Below, piece after piece: positions 47,301-54,645 of a stretch of 64,000 bases of DNA (the first letter of the stretch is position 1; each line of letters opens with the position of its first letter). Source of the DNA: Burkholderia sp. (GTDB taxonomy: Bacteria; Pseudomonadota; Gammaproteobacteria; Burkholderiales; Burkholderiaceae). The notes under the pieces were generated by a model. It worked only from the letters and a program-made list of their open reading frames with translations. It was not told where the DNA came from and ran no database searches. The position numbers were made by a program, and so were the translations under genes. The DNA is taken from NCBI GenBank assembly GCA_040954445.1, contig CP144362.1, forward strand, positions 434,001 to 498,000. The letters are read 5' to 3'.

Positions 47301-50300
47301 CCGGCGGCCAGGCTTGCAAGTGCTCGGCCACGTAGAATGGCGATGCCGCAAAATCAATTGCCGGGTTCGGCTGCTGATAGTGCAGCGTCGGCGGAATTTC
47401 GCCGTGTTGCAGACTCAGCGCCAGCTTGATGCAGCCGGCCAATCCCGCCGCAGTATCCAGGTGGCCGAGGTTGCTCTTCACCGAGCCGATCGCGCAATAC
47501 TGTGTCGCCTGCGTATGACGTCGATAGGTTTCGCTGAGTGCGGTGACCTCGATCGGATCGCCGAGCCGCGTGCCGGTGCCATGGGCTTCGACATAACCGA
47601 TTTGGCCTGGATCGATACGCGCCTGGCGCAGTGCCTGCTCGATCACCTCGGATTGGCCGCGCACGCTGGGTGCGTAGAAGCCAGCCTTGTCGGCACCGTC
47701 GTTGTTGACCGCAATACCTCGCAGCAGCGCGTAGATGTGGTCGCCATCAGCCACTGCCTCGCGTGCCTGCTTGAGCAGTATCACGCCACAGCCCTCGCCC
47801 GATACCATGCCGTCAGCGCTTGCATCGAAGGTCTTGCAATGACCGTCGCTGGAGAAGTTCAGGCCCGGTTCATGAAGATAGCCCTTGCTGTCCTCAGTGA
47901 ACAAGGTAGCCGCCCCGACCAGTGCCAGACGCGATTCGCGCGCCAGCAGGCTGCTCCGCGCCGCGGCCAACGCGCTCAGGAAGGAGGAACAGTTGGTCTG
48001 GATGAACAGGCTCGGGCCAGTCAGGCCAAGATGATACGAGATCAGCGTCGGTAGCGATCCGCCTTGCGACATCAGCCAAGCCACGTAACGGTCGCCGGCC
48101 TCGACGGCGCTCGGATCCTGCAGGCGTGCCTGATAAGCGCTGAAACTTGCCGACATGAACACGCCCGTGTCGGGAATAACCTCGGGTGTATAACCGGCAT
48201 CCTCGATCGCGGCCCAGGCCTGCTGAAGCAGCAGGCGATATTGCGGGTCCATCAGCGAAGCGGCACGCGGTGACAGGTTGAAGAAGTCCGCGTCGAACTC
48301 GGCCTTGCCCTCGATACCGTAGCGTATCGGGACGTAGTGCGGGTCGGCGATCAGCCGCTCCGGCACGCCGGCCGCGCGTAGCGCTTCGGGGCTGAACAAC
48401 TTGCCGCTGTCGTGCCCGGCGCGCAGGTTATTCCAGAACGCGCGGTGATCCTCGGCACCGGGAAAATGGCAGGCAATGCCGATGATCGCCAGCGCGTCCT
48501 CAGCGACCCCGCTTGCGTCTCGCTCCGGTTCCGCAACGATGACTTGTGTCGCGATAGGTTCGTTAGCTAGTGCTTCGAACGTTAGATCGCTCGCGTCGAG
48601 ATACGCGGCTTGTGCAGCCACGCTCGTATATGCGAAGACTTGCGCCACGCCGAATGCTCGACCAAATTCGGCCTGGATACGCTCAGCCAATAGCACCGCC
48701 GCTACCGAGTTGCCGCCAGCTTCCATGAAGCGCTCGTCGCGAGAGACCGTGGAACGCTCCAGTACTTGCGCCCACAATGCCTGTAGACGGGATTCGAGTG
48801 CCCGTCGCGCTGCGCTACGGGTCACAGCGCTGGGCGGTGCCTTTTCCTCTCTTTGTTCCGGCAATGCGCGGGCGCTCAGCACTTGACGATCGATCTTGCC
48901 GTTCAGTGTTTTCGGCAAGGCAGCCGTACCCAGCCAGATCGAAGGCTGCATGTAGGCTGGGACGCGATCGCGTAATTGCGCCTGCAAGACTTGGATCTGC
49001 ACCGGGTCCAGCCAAGTATCTCCCTGCGTCACCTTCGTAGGGACGCACCAAGCTGCAAGCTGTGAACCGTGCGCACCTTCGCGCAACACAATCGCCGCCT
49101 GCTTTACCAGTCCAGACTGCTCCAGGACCGCCTCAATTTCACCAGGCTCCACACGGTGGCCATTCACCTTCACCTGTTGGTCAGAACGGCCTCGATATTC
49201 GAGTTGGCCGTCGGCACGCCAGCGCGCTAGATCGCCGGTTTTGTAGAGCCTACCAAGAGGGTGATCGATGAAGGCCTGGGCGGTGCGTTCCGGTTGGCCA
49301 TGGTAGCCCTGGGCGAGGCCCGCACCACCTAGATACAGTTCGCCTTCGATGCCGATCGGTTGTTCGCGGCCTTCCTGGTCAAGCACGTAGGCTTGGGTAT
49401 TGGCGATTGGTTGTCCGATATGGATCGATGTGTCTTCTGCATCAAGCTTTGCCAGCGTTGACCAGATCGTCGTTTCCGTCGGGCCGTAGAGATTCCACAC
49501 CGTCGTGCCGATCTCGTCGAAACGCTGCTTCAGACGAGCCGGCAGCGCTTCGCCACCGCACAACACCTTCAGCTCTTCCGCGTTACGCCAACCCGCATGG
49601 AACAGCATCGACCACGTTGCCGGCGTCGCCTGCATCAGCGTTGGACGGACATGTTCCACTTCAGCCTTCAGGCGGCGAGCGTCGCGAACGATCTCCTCCG
49701 GGCACAGCACGCATTCGCCTCCCCCGATCAAGGGGAGGTACAACTCGAGCCCCGCGATATCGAAACTGATCGTGGTGATAGCGAGCAGGCGATCGCCTGC
49801 GGTCAGCCCAGGCTTCTCCGCCATCGATTGCAGAAAATTACTCAGCGCGCCGTGGCTGATGCGAACACCTTTCGGACGACCGGTGCTACCAGAGGTGTAA
49901 AGCACATAGGCAAGGTCTTCGGGTTGAGGCGGTGGGAACGACGGTGCCGATGTCGACGGCGCAGCGGCATCCGCTGCCCATACCGGCAGCATGCCAGCCA
50001 GCGCCTGAACCAGCACCAAATGCGAGGTATCGCTCAGCACCGCGCTGGCACCGCTATCTTCAAGCATATAGCGTAGACGCTCGACTGGATAAGCCGGATC
50101 AAGCGGTATATAGGCCGCGCCAGCCTGCCAAATCCCCAGCAGGCTCGCCAAAAGCCACGGACTACGCCCCTGGCATACACCAACGATCGATCCCGTGCCG
50201 ATTCCTTGCACATGCAAGCGCTGGGCTATCGCTGCGCTGTGGGCAGCCAGTTCCGCATAACACCAGCGCTGCTGATCATCGCTTACAGCCCAGGCCTGCG

Positions 50301-52026
50301 CATTAGCTATAGCCTGGCGCTCGAACAAAATCGACACCGGCGTCAGCGCCCAATCTCGAACTTCGCCCTGCAACGCCGCCAACCGAGCACGCTCATGCTC
50401 GCCACGCAACTCATGCTCGCCTAGCCGCTTCTGCGGAGCGGCCAACACGCCTTCGAGCAAACGCAAGTAATGCGCGAGCCAGCGCTCGATCGTGCTTTTA
50501 TCCCACAGCGTCGGGTCGTACTTGAAATACAAGGCATAGCCCTTTAAGCGCCGACGTACCTCCAGCACCAGCTCGTATTCACCTTCCTGGTAAAGCGCTT
50601 CCTCCCAGACCCAATCGTCCACCCCATTGAGCACGTCGATATCGAGCGTATCTTGATAGAGAAACGCCGCTTGAAACAAGGGCGATGCGTCGCTGCCGCT
50701 CAAACCCAGCTCGCGCACGAGCGCGGGGAACGGATAAGCCTGCGCCATTGCATCGACGAGCTGCCGCTGCAAGGCCTGCATGTCCTCGACGAAGCCGCGA
50801 CGGCCAAGTCCTCGCGCGCGCATCGGCAGCATGTTCACGAACATGCCCACCAGCCCAGCACTGGCCGCGTCGCGTTCGTCCATCGCCATGCCGACCACCA
50901 CATCGTCGCGCCCGGCATGACGACTCAGCAAACCTTGGAACACCGCAAGCAGTAAGGTCGATGGATATACCCGATGTCGTTCAGTATAAGCCCGTAAGGA
51001 CTCACCCAAGGCTGCTTGCAGTTCACGCCGCAGCGTGCATCCCTTGAAGCTCGGCGTTACGCCTCGCGCGCGATCCAGCGGCAGGCCTAGGCTGCCTGGC
51101 ACATCTGCCAGTTGCTCCCGCCAATAAGCAAGCCGGGCGAAACCCTCGGCACCGGCCAGCCGTTCGGCTTCCGCAGCAACGAAAGCGCCATACGCGCTGT
51201 CATCCACCGCGCCGCTAAGGTCACGCCATCCCTCCAGATCCGCATAGGTCTTGCGCAAGCCCGCCAAGAGGACGCCGACGGATACTGCATCGATCACGAG
51301 GTGATGAATCACCAGCAGCAGCCGACTTGCGCCGTCCGGCTCGCCGCCCAGCCAATAGGCACGCAAGAGCGGCCCGTTATCGACGTCGAAGGGTTCGGCC
51401 AGTCGATCACCCAGCCAGGCAAGCCGCTGCGCCTCGCTCCAGTCCTCCGCGTGGTGTTCCTGCCAGGTCAGCTTGCGCGCGGGCTGTGTCTGCATAACAA
51501 GCCGTCCGTCGGCTCGCTGCACCGAGGCACCGAGCACCGGCCAGCGACGCGGCAGCCACGCGCAGGCCTGACGCATACGCTCGCGCTGCACCCGGGGTGA
51601 GAGCCGAAGGCAGAGGGGAACGTTGTAGGCCGCCATCCACGGGTGATTTTTCTGCAGGAACCACAGCCCGCGCTGCGCTTCGCTCAGCGGCACCGCGACG
51701 GATGTTTCGTCGCCGGCCTCCTGGTTTCTCTCAGCCGGCTGCTCCCTCTCGATGGCCGTCAGCCACTGCGCATGATGTTCCGCCAGGTAGTCAGCAAATT
51801 CCGTCAGCGTCCGATAGTCGAACAACACCGAGGGGTTCAGCTTTGTCCGCAGCAGACTACTTAATTGCTGGATTAAGCCGATCAAGCTCCGTGAGCTGAA
51901 TCCCATGTTGAGGTAATCTGTATCCACGGGCACTTCGTCCGCGGGCAGGCTCAGCTCTCGCCCAACCAGTTCCTGCAACAGGCGCAATGCCTTTTTCGTC
52001 TCGCCGATCGGGTTGACTGACTGCAT
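41365..52026 (-). CDS. Gene A: first gene of hybrid NRPS / trans-AT polyketide synthase operon
   Basis: 3553 residues, no frameshift. Order: ACP (8-95, NMGFSS with Ser ~44), C (113-540), A (566-1046), PCP (1070-1140), KS (1176-1597), KR (1789-2255), MT (2270-2640), ACP (2680-2755), KS (2810-3207), ACP (3420-3500), C-terminal docking helices (3525-3553). I chose ATG 52026 over an upstream in-frame TTG (52062) because a GAGGAG Shine-Dalgarno sits 9 nt before it. No loading enzyme precedes the first ACP, so the starter must arrive from a protein encoded elsewhere. No AT is present. The stop overlaps the gene B ATG. The promoter should lie in 52027-52500. Confidence 0.92.
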   Translation of the reverse strand: MQSVNPIGETKKALRLLQELVGRELSLPADEVPVDTDYLNMGFSSRSLIGLIQQLSSLLRTKLNPSVLFDYRTLTEFADYLAEHHAQWLTAIEREQPAERNQEAGDETSVAVPLSEAQRGLWFLQKNHPWMAAYNVPLCLRLSPRVQRERMRQACAWLPRRWPVLGASVQRADGRLVMQTQPARKLTWQEHHAEDWSEAQRLAWLGDRLAEPFDVDNGPLLRAYWLGGEPDGASRLLLVIHHLVIDAVSVGVLLAGLRKTYADLEGWRDLSGAVDDSAYGAFVAAEAERLAGAEGFARLAYWREQLADVPGSLGLPLDRARGVTPSFKGCTLRRELQAALGESLRAYTERHRVYPSTLLLAVFQGLLSRHAGRDDVVVGMAMDERDAASAGLVGMFVNMLPMRARGLGRRGFVEDMQALQRQLVDAMAQAYPFPALVRELGLSGSDASPLFQAAFLYQDTLDIDVLNGVDDWVWEEALYQEGEYELVLEVRRRLKGYALYFKYDPTLWDKSTIERWLAHYLRLLEGVLAAPQKRLGEHELRGEHERARLAALQGEVRDWALTPVSILFERQAIANAQAWAVSDDQQRWCYAELAAHSAAIAQRLHVQGIGTGSIVGVCQGRSPWLLASLLGIWQAGAAYIPLDPAYPVERLRYMLEDSGASAVLSDTSHLVLVQALAGMLPVWAADAAAPSTSAPSFPPPQPEDLAYVLYTSGSTGRPKGVRISHGALSNFLQSMAEKPGLTAGDRLLAITTISFDIAGLELYLPLIGGGECVLCPEEIVRDARRLKAEVEHVRPTLMQATPATWSMLFHAGWRNAEELKVLCGGEALPARLKQRFDEIGTTVWNLYGPTETTIWSTLAKLDAEDTSIHIGQPIANTQAYVLDQEGREQPIGIEGELYLGGAGLAQGYHGQPERTAQAFIDHPLGRLYKTGDLARWRADGQLEYRGRSDQQVKVNGHRVEPGEIEAVLEQSGLVKQAAIVLREGAHGSQLAAWCVPTKVTQGDTWLDPVQIQVLQAQLRDRVPAYMQPSIWLGTAALPKTLNGKIDRQVLSARALPEQREEKAPPSAVTRSAARRALESRLQALWAQVLERSTVSRDERFMEAGGNSVAAVLLAERIQAEFGRAFGVAQVFAYTSVAAQAAYLDASDLTFEALANEPIATQVIVAEPERDASGVAEDALAIIGIACHFPGAEDHRAFWNNLRAGHDSGKLFSPEALRAAGVPERLIADPHYVPIRYGIEGKAEFDADFFNLSPRAASLMDPQYRLLLQQAWAAIEDAGYTPEVIPDTGVFMSASFSAYQARLQDPSAVEAGDRYVAWLMSQGGSLPTLISYHLGLTGPSLFIQTNCSSFLSALAAARSSLLARESRLALVGAATLFTEDSKGYLHEPGLNFSSDGHCKTFDASADGMVSGEGCGVILLKQAREAVADGDHIYALLRGIAVNNDGADKAGFYAPSVRGQSEVIEQALRQARIDPGQIGYVEAHGTGTRLGDPIEVTALSETYRRHTQATQYCAIGSVKSNLGHLDTAAGLAGCIKLALSLQHGEIPPTLHYQQPNPAIDFAASPFYVAEHLQAWPPGPRLAGLSAFGIGGTNTHAILEAYLEESVAARVDGAQLIVLSARTQERLHAVERQLLDHLDSSASLPSLRDLAYTLQVGRRGMTHRLAFVVEDVSALRRQLSDHLAGRKVGHEGDCDRGHAVLHAFENDGDSARLFAQWAAAGKLDKLAALWVQGLSLDWALLHGGQRPRRVSLPTYPFERTRHWLEVPLAASAVSPESPELATERSWDGMSYLPRWVATPATAPDVEEVPAPASLLIVAPEASARADELFEWCTRRWPSAALRLIRLGRENLWLGEAERVCDSFDDGQALTEALREGTWPDSVVFLAEEAGSTLNWPGHPESAEAQLLRVQQALSQSQPAQRIEFYLVTIEANASDALTGGGLSGLAYALAQGDHRLRLRHLSLDADVWSASSWWQLWAEPASDRGERVRFSGGERWRQRFDRLNWGSLRDGGLKQGGVYLIAGGSGTLGIAISRYLIERYRARVIWLGRSRADAPELVARRQVLEAGALLPGYVQADLTDATAVHEAVARARQIHGTIDGAIFSAMYRGADAPAERWSPTALAGAVAVKALGARHFYQALLGESLDFLCYYSSVQSFAFLSARNSAAYAVGVAAADRYVQLIRAQSPFRVGLIHWGYWQDTLAGTALEQDLARHFTGIHADEACVFFERFVAALGQGMLDQAICLKASDTVRDVMPSTVDDVVVLTTAGTPSFLDGFDAAALRSTVMPPDWTELDRRLRGLLCAQLRYLGLFDQAGVSWESEQLRRKLGVIDDYRRWWDECCTEMLEKEGWIRTRKGRVELLQALSLEQADALWQDWEHDKADYLKDPQLRAALLLVEDCLRHLPAVLLGRTSATSVIFADGSMSKVAGLYQGTAWTDSFNHQVADTVEVYVRHRLAADPLARLRVLEVGAGTGGTTAKVLPRLAAIGAPMLEYCYTDLSEAFLAQARERHLANYPYLRTCRCDIERPLAEQGIVPGSYDIVIATNCLHATHDIRATLRHVQAALRCHGVLIANEGVSKSLLGTLTFGLLEGWWLYDDPQLRIPGSPLLDSAHWRALLDEAGMRPVCLDGPGRELQQVWVAQSRGLIRPGGFASASATRLPAPSSVPAKAGVAKPVVSASPVSSSEVVPYAAIAAEIRACLAETLKREAAGLADETAFSDYGIDSILSVALVKRLNQRLGVQLGQAVIYDYSTIAALSRHVLERRDGQAAMVPRQFGVVAASESTVVEVPVLAPVTVSEAVPPAAEAARPTPIAVIGMALQVPDAEDADTFWANLLSGHDSIRELPEAYGRPAHGASPRGGALQGRDYFDAAFFGLSNEEAAGMSPAQRLVLEEGWKALEDAGYDPRSLRGSRTAVFVGAEPSGFFQGSFSGSSEAIIASRLSYLLDLKGPALVVNTGCSSGAMAIHLACESLRRGEIQLALSGGVASALSVEGLRHLADAGMLSPQGHCLSFEATGDGMVLSEAVGMLVLKRLDQAIADGDAIHGVIAASGSNQDGTSNGITAPNGRAQEDLLGEIWARHGIAPEHISHFEVHGTGTSLGDAVEGNAISRAFGRVTARRGFCVIGTSKTHIGHTGAASGVVGLIKLLLSLRHRQLPGLLHFERANPLIDWNASALRLPEATTAWEGEPDLPRYAGLNAFGHSGTNVHMVVREYGPGEGDQRGPQLLECAQEVLLPLSAASALQLARSARRLLDFLDEEAGHGQSRPSLAELAYTCQTGRSALVERAVLKAGDREQLRALLLALAEQRPMAGLWRGSVDPETTLVAAANRDGLDELAESWIRGAEVDWQKLYGPVRPRRCHLPAYPFDRRHFPWHLAASVPSPVSRHRVPVATEPIATLTTVTAMPAWRFVLAATAEAGAEPRAQATQWLCRWLAMRLQRPVQALNPQLSYRELGLTSLGLVALSEELSRLLGVVVLPSLLFEYPSIASLAAHLAEQHAALLSRVQSIPLTGADSPSVGTPAEASVPDRVLSVLQAYRNGALNHAQARTLLAETTP
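41527..43627 (-). other. Gene A module: KS-ACP
   Basis: The KS has Cys in NTGCSSGAMAI (residue 2956, codon 43159-43161), HGTGT and THIGHT. It is followed by the flanking linker (LPAYPF near 41945) and an ACP with ELGLTSL (~41665), in which the Asp of DSL is Thr but the serine is kept. There are no processing domains. The chain then passes across the A/B docking interface to the gene B condensation domain. Confidence 0.83.
43747..48534 (-). other. Gene A module: KS-KR-MT-ACP
   Basis: The KS after the first PCP has an atypical active site, QTNCSSFL (Cys residue 1346, codon 47989-47991), with HGTGT and NLGH present. The KR has GGSGTLG (~45960) but a divergent catalytic segment: YYSSVQSF is 15 rather than 13 residues from the candidate Tyr (NSAAYAVG, ~45535), the GQ is missing and there is no LDD-type Asp. 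Its activity is therefore uncertain. The methyltransferase has LEVGAGTGGT (~44612-44640). ACP motif DYGIDSIL (~43870). Confidence 0.8.
47243..47781. repeat. Recombination tract, copy 2a (KS C-terminal half, gene A)
   Basis: Partner of 36792-37330 in gene B. Both encode the segment from about VNNDGADKAGF to IGGTNTHAILEA with only scattered substitutions, whereas the N-terminal KS halves and the following linkers differ. Confidence 0.75.
48577..51699 (-). other. Gene A NRPS module: C-A(Gly)-PCP
   Basis: The condensation domain has HHLVIDA (~51285-51305), with Ala in place of the motif glycine but the catalytic His and Asp present. The adenylation domain has YTSGSTGRPKG (residue ~710) and pocket residues DILQLGLIWK, a glycine code. 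The PCP has GGNSV (residue ~1104). Since the only upstream carrier is the N-terminal ACP, this C domain should acylate glycine with the starter unit. Confidence 0.88.
48945..49930. repeat. Recombination tract, copy 2b (A domain core, gene A)
   Basis: Partner of 38485-39470 in gene B; includes the whole glycine pocket. Both glycine modules therefore share substrate specificity by recent common origin or conversion. Confidence 0.78.
51740..52005 (-). other. N-terminal ACP of gene A
   Basis: A carrier-protein fold (KALRLLQELVGRELSL helix, NMGFSSRSL, then VLFDYRTLTEFADYL) opens the assembly line. The usual DSL is SSR; the aligned serine (residue ~44) is retained. It presumably receives the starter acyl group in trans, because no KS, AT, GNAT or ligase domain precedes it. 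Confidence 0.78.
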
Positions 52027-52035
52027 GGGGCAACG

Positions 52036-52041
52036 CTCCTC
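52036..52041 (-). promoter_or_regulatory. Ribosome binding site of gene A
   Basis: GAGGAG on the minus strand, 9 nt before the ATG at 52026. This decides the start over the upstream TTG. Confidence 0.75.
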
Positions 52042-52400
52042 AAGCTCGCAAGACAACACCAAACACCGGTGCCGAATCCCGGTTCCGCAAAAGAACCACC
52101 GAAAATTCCGTATGCCGCCCTCGCTCTGACATGCCTTCCCCCATACGACCGCAAGCGACCGTCGCGCGCCAATAATCGATCAACTTATTCATATCGGCAA
52201 ACTGAGGAGTGAAAAACGACACCAGACCGGGCATGGCCCGCGCAAACCCGGCATTACACCCTTGTTTGGTTTGCGAGAATCGACGCTCCACGGCAGCGGA
52301 CTTGGCGAAACGGGGCGGCAGATCGGACATTCGCCTGCCTGGCTCGACCCGTTTCGATGCCTGTGAATTGGTCTGGAACGCTGCGCTGACATCAACGAAA

Positions 52401-52422
52401 TTTTCCTCTCACGAGAGGAAAA
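52401..52422. terminator. 9-bp perfect hairpin TTTTCCTCT/AGAGGAAAA
   Basis: Perfect 9-bp stem with a 4-base loop (CACG), about 375 bp upstream of gene A. The A/T ends could serve as a weak intrinsic terminator in either direction, or be an operator. Function not assignable. Confidence 0.4.
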
Positions 52423-52462
52423 CGGAGATTGGCTGGAGTTATTCGAGACGCTTGAAATGAAG

Positions 52463-52482
52463 CCGCCCGTCCCAAAGGGCGG
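52463..52482 (-). repeat. GC-rich hairpin, likely right-end hairpin of the IS200/IS605 remnant
   Basis: CCGCCC/GGGCGG stem with an 8-base loop just beyond the tnpA pseudogene stop. IS200/IS605 elements carry short subterminal hairpins recognised by TnpA; position and type fit. Confidence 0.5.
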
Positions 52483-52501
52483 GGTATCGAAAACCATGGC
52501 A

Positions 52502-52953
52502 CTAAAACAACGCGATCTGACAACTTGAGGAAAACTTGTTGTATTCCTCGACCTGATTCTTGACATACCACCTCTATCATTGCCTTATCGCCATGCTTGC
52601 CCACCGTACTTAAAAAATATCCATCGGTCTAAAATCACTGCCCCACAGCGCCTTGCACGTGAAGGCATCGTCGGAATGTCCGGAATATTTACCGAGCCGT
52701 GATGCGTTTGAGGAGATCATCACGATCTTTATCCCGCTGTATGCTGGGACCGACTGGACCAGAAAATGAGCATAATTCCTGTCCGCCCCAATCTCCAGAA
52801 ATTTTATCCGGTAGCGCTGCGCCATCTCCGGAAAAATTCTTTTCAGTACTTCGCTAACCCAGTCATCAAAGACTGCTTTTCGATACCTCGCCAAAGCACC
52901 ACGTGATACGTCAACACCGTGACGTTGTGGCTCTTGTGAATGTATTCGCTCAT
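52502..52953 (-). pseudogene. tnpA: IS200/IS605-family transposase TnpA, degenerate
   Basis: The start reads MSEYIHKSHNVTVLTYHVV, typical of IS200-type Y1 transposases. Later pieces in other frames also match: ARYRKAVFDDWVSEVL, FLEIGADRNYAHFLVQSVP, LLKRITAR, TVGKHGDKAM and YVKNQVEEYNKF. At least three frameshifts and internal stops break it, and the HxH metal motif before FLVQSVP has lost one His (NYAHF). The total span (~450 bp) is near full length, so it decayed by small mutations rather than deletion. Confidence 0.8.
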
Positions 52954-53109
52954 TCTCCGCAGCCTACGCCGCAAGGGCAGTAGAGAATCAGACCCAAAGA
53001 GATTGAAGCGATTTCATTTCTCAATGACTCGTAGGTGTTCCTATTTGATCACCGATTGGAGGGATTGTCTGTCCATAAAATCCAGTACACTGGACCATCC
53101 ATGGCAAGA

Positions 53110-53276
53110 GGTATTGTTGCATAAATCGAGCGTGAGGACGCAATGGCACCGACGGGCATAATTTTAGGCGATACGAATGGATTGCAAACGAGCGAGATCC
53201 GCAATCCATTCGTATCGCCTAAAATTATGCCCGTCGGTGCCATTGCGTCCTCACGCTCGATTTATGCAACAACACC
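53110..53276. mobile_element. Palindromic MITE-like element made of two IS5-type right ends
   Basis: Two perfect 72-bp inverted arms (53114-53185 and 53201-53272) flank a 15-bp spacer. Each arm equals the right end of the IS5-family copies at 54932-56067 and 57605-58731 (GTTGTTGCATAAATCGAGCG inward to AATCCATTCGTATCGC). There is no transposase, so movement would depend on a full-length relative. No clear target duplication is visible. Confidence 0.85.
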
Positions 53277-53428
53277 ACGCCGCACTTCACCCTCAAAACC
53301 GTCTATTTTCTCTTGGATGATAAGTAAAGAGCAATGGATTTATTGACGAAGTAAGGTTCATGTCGTATGGTGAACCGAATCACTCTAAGATACTCTAAGA
53401 TATTAAGATATGCGGGCGCATATATAGC

Positions 53429-53968
53429 ATGGCTGAAGAACTTATGCAAGAATACTGCCGTTTGCGTCGGAAATTGACGTTAGAACTTAGTCCGGAAGAC
53501 GCGGCGGACGTCGCTCAAGAGGCATTTGAGCGTACTCTTCGATATATGCGGAAGCATGACGGCAGGGTGGCATCTCCGGTAGGATTGTTGGTTCGGATCG
53601 CACTTAATCTTCAAATCGACCGCGGACGGCGACGTAAGCATTTGCCGACGGCCCTTGACGAGTCATGGGAGCATCCGAGATGGGACATTACTCCCGAGGA
53701 TGAGGTTGTGGGGCGACAGTCTGTCACGCAGTTAGTCGAGACTCTGGATAAACTGGCACCACGCCGCCGGGAGGCGTTTGTCCTTTGTAGACTGCATGGT
53801 CTGACTTATCAGGATGCCGCAAAAAAAATGGGCATTCGACCTTCGGTGGTCCGAGAGTATCTGGTCGACGCCGTGCGCGCATGTCGAGATAGTGTAGACT
53901 GGGCAGTCTCGAGAGTGAAGTGTAACACACCGCTGGTTAATGGGCTGGAGCTCAGTCGGTCGGGTTAG
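53429..53968 (+). CDS. ECF-type RNA polymerase sigma factor (FecI-like)
   Basis: 179 residues with the ECF layout: region 2 (DAADVAQEAFERTLRYM, ~25-41; LNLQIDRGRRRKHLP, ~59-73) and region 4 helix-turn-helix (LAPRRREAFVLCRLHGLT ~109-126, then QDAAKKMGIRPSVVREYL). ECF factors redirect RNA polymerase to a small regulon and usually sit beside an anti-sigma gene; none is seen here. The upstream 150 bp is AT-rich and lies after the palindromic element. An in-frame ATG at 53444 is an alternative start. It is transcribed away from the synthase operon, 1.4 kb from its start, so control of that operon is possible but unproven. Confidence 0.85.
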   Translation: MAEELMQEYCRLRRKLTLELSPEDAADVAQEAFERTLRYMRKHDGRVASPVGLLVRIALNLQIDRGRRRKHLPTALDESWEHPRWDITPEDEVVGRQSVTQLVETLDKLAPRRREAFVLCRLHGLTYQDAAKKMGIRPSVVREYLVDAVRACRDSVDWAVSRVKCNTPLVNGLELSRSG

Positions 53969-54295
53969 CCAGAACCTGGCCCAGAATTTGCACTTGGATG
54001 TGCCAGTTCAGTTGGATGCTGAGTGTAAGTCGGCAGTCACATCGAGATCGTCTTAACGCGTGGGCACTTTAAAGTGCTTGGGTCGCCTGTTTGGCAGGTT
54101 ATAGTGTGCGGCGTGTGAGCACGCTTAGGTAGACTGAGCGCTCTGTGCGAGCGTGGTGTCTGCGTATCGCCGCGGACTACCGCATAACCCATAGGCTAAT
54201 GGGTCACAACGCCGCAAGTTCCACGGTGCAAATCCGGATAGCGACTCGTTTTACGGGTTTCGGCTGATGCCAAGGTAGCGATAGCCCTGCGGTAG
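53969..54295. other. Intergenic stretch without a recognised gene
   Basis: No coding pattern or RNA gene that I can support. The last part may belong to the terminus of the IS91-like remnant. A T-arm-like motif at ~54220-54235 lacks the rest of a tRNA. Confidence 0.5.
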
Positions 54296-54600
54296 CTATT
54301 TCCTCTTCACCCGGTTCGTCAGAAATCCTTAGAAATTGATCATCCTGAAGTGCTGCTCCGGGATGTGCTGTGCAAATCGATCGATGAATGCCTGTGTCTC
54401 ATATTTTGAAATCTGATGGTGCTACCTCTGGATGGACTCAGGTAGTCCGACGCTACCGTCTTGCCGTCATTATGTTTTAACCTGGACTGCGACAGCGGCG
54501 GTCGTTTGATGTACTGGTCCAGATAGTTGACGTTGCTCACATAACTGCTCGGGGGTTTCGCGAAATACACGATCTACGGTTTTCTGTGTTGGCCGTCCAG
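54296..54600 (-). pseudogene. IS91-family transposase, C-terminal remnant
   Basis: Pieces in two frames match the C-terminus of IS91-type transposases: YFAKPPSSYVSNVNYLDQY, then KRPPLSQSRLKHNDGK, and after a frameshift AFIDRFAQHIPEQHFRMIN-F-stop-GFLTNRVKRK ending at 54296. The N-terminal catalytic part is absent, at least one frameshift and one internal stop are present, so it is dead. Confidence 0.78.
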
Positions 54601-54645
54601 CCAACAGCTCCAGGCCACTTCCCTCGTGGCACTGCGCCTCTCAAC

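Larger units (their letters stand above)
52042..52500. other. Leader region of the synthase operon
   Basis: No convincing gene is seen. The short open frames here have no recognisable homology. It should hold the operon promoter; I cannot assign -10/-35 boxes with confidence. It contains the hairpins listed separately at 52401-52422 and 52463-52482. Confidence 0.5.

Noticed and set aside
45-51900. Many long plus-strand open frames across the synthase genes
   Set aside because: They are high-GC shadows of the minus-strand PKS/NRPS frames, with Arg/Ala/His-rich sequences and no domain signature.
52040-52460. Short open frames on both strands upstream of gene A
   Set aside because: No recognisable domain, no good ribosome site, and they overlap the expected promoter region.
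54180-54250. Possible tRNA (T-arm-like GGTGCAAATCC)
   Set aside because: No acceptor stem, D-arm or anticodon arm could be paired around it.
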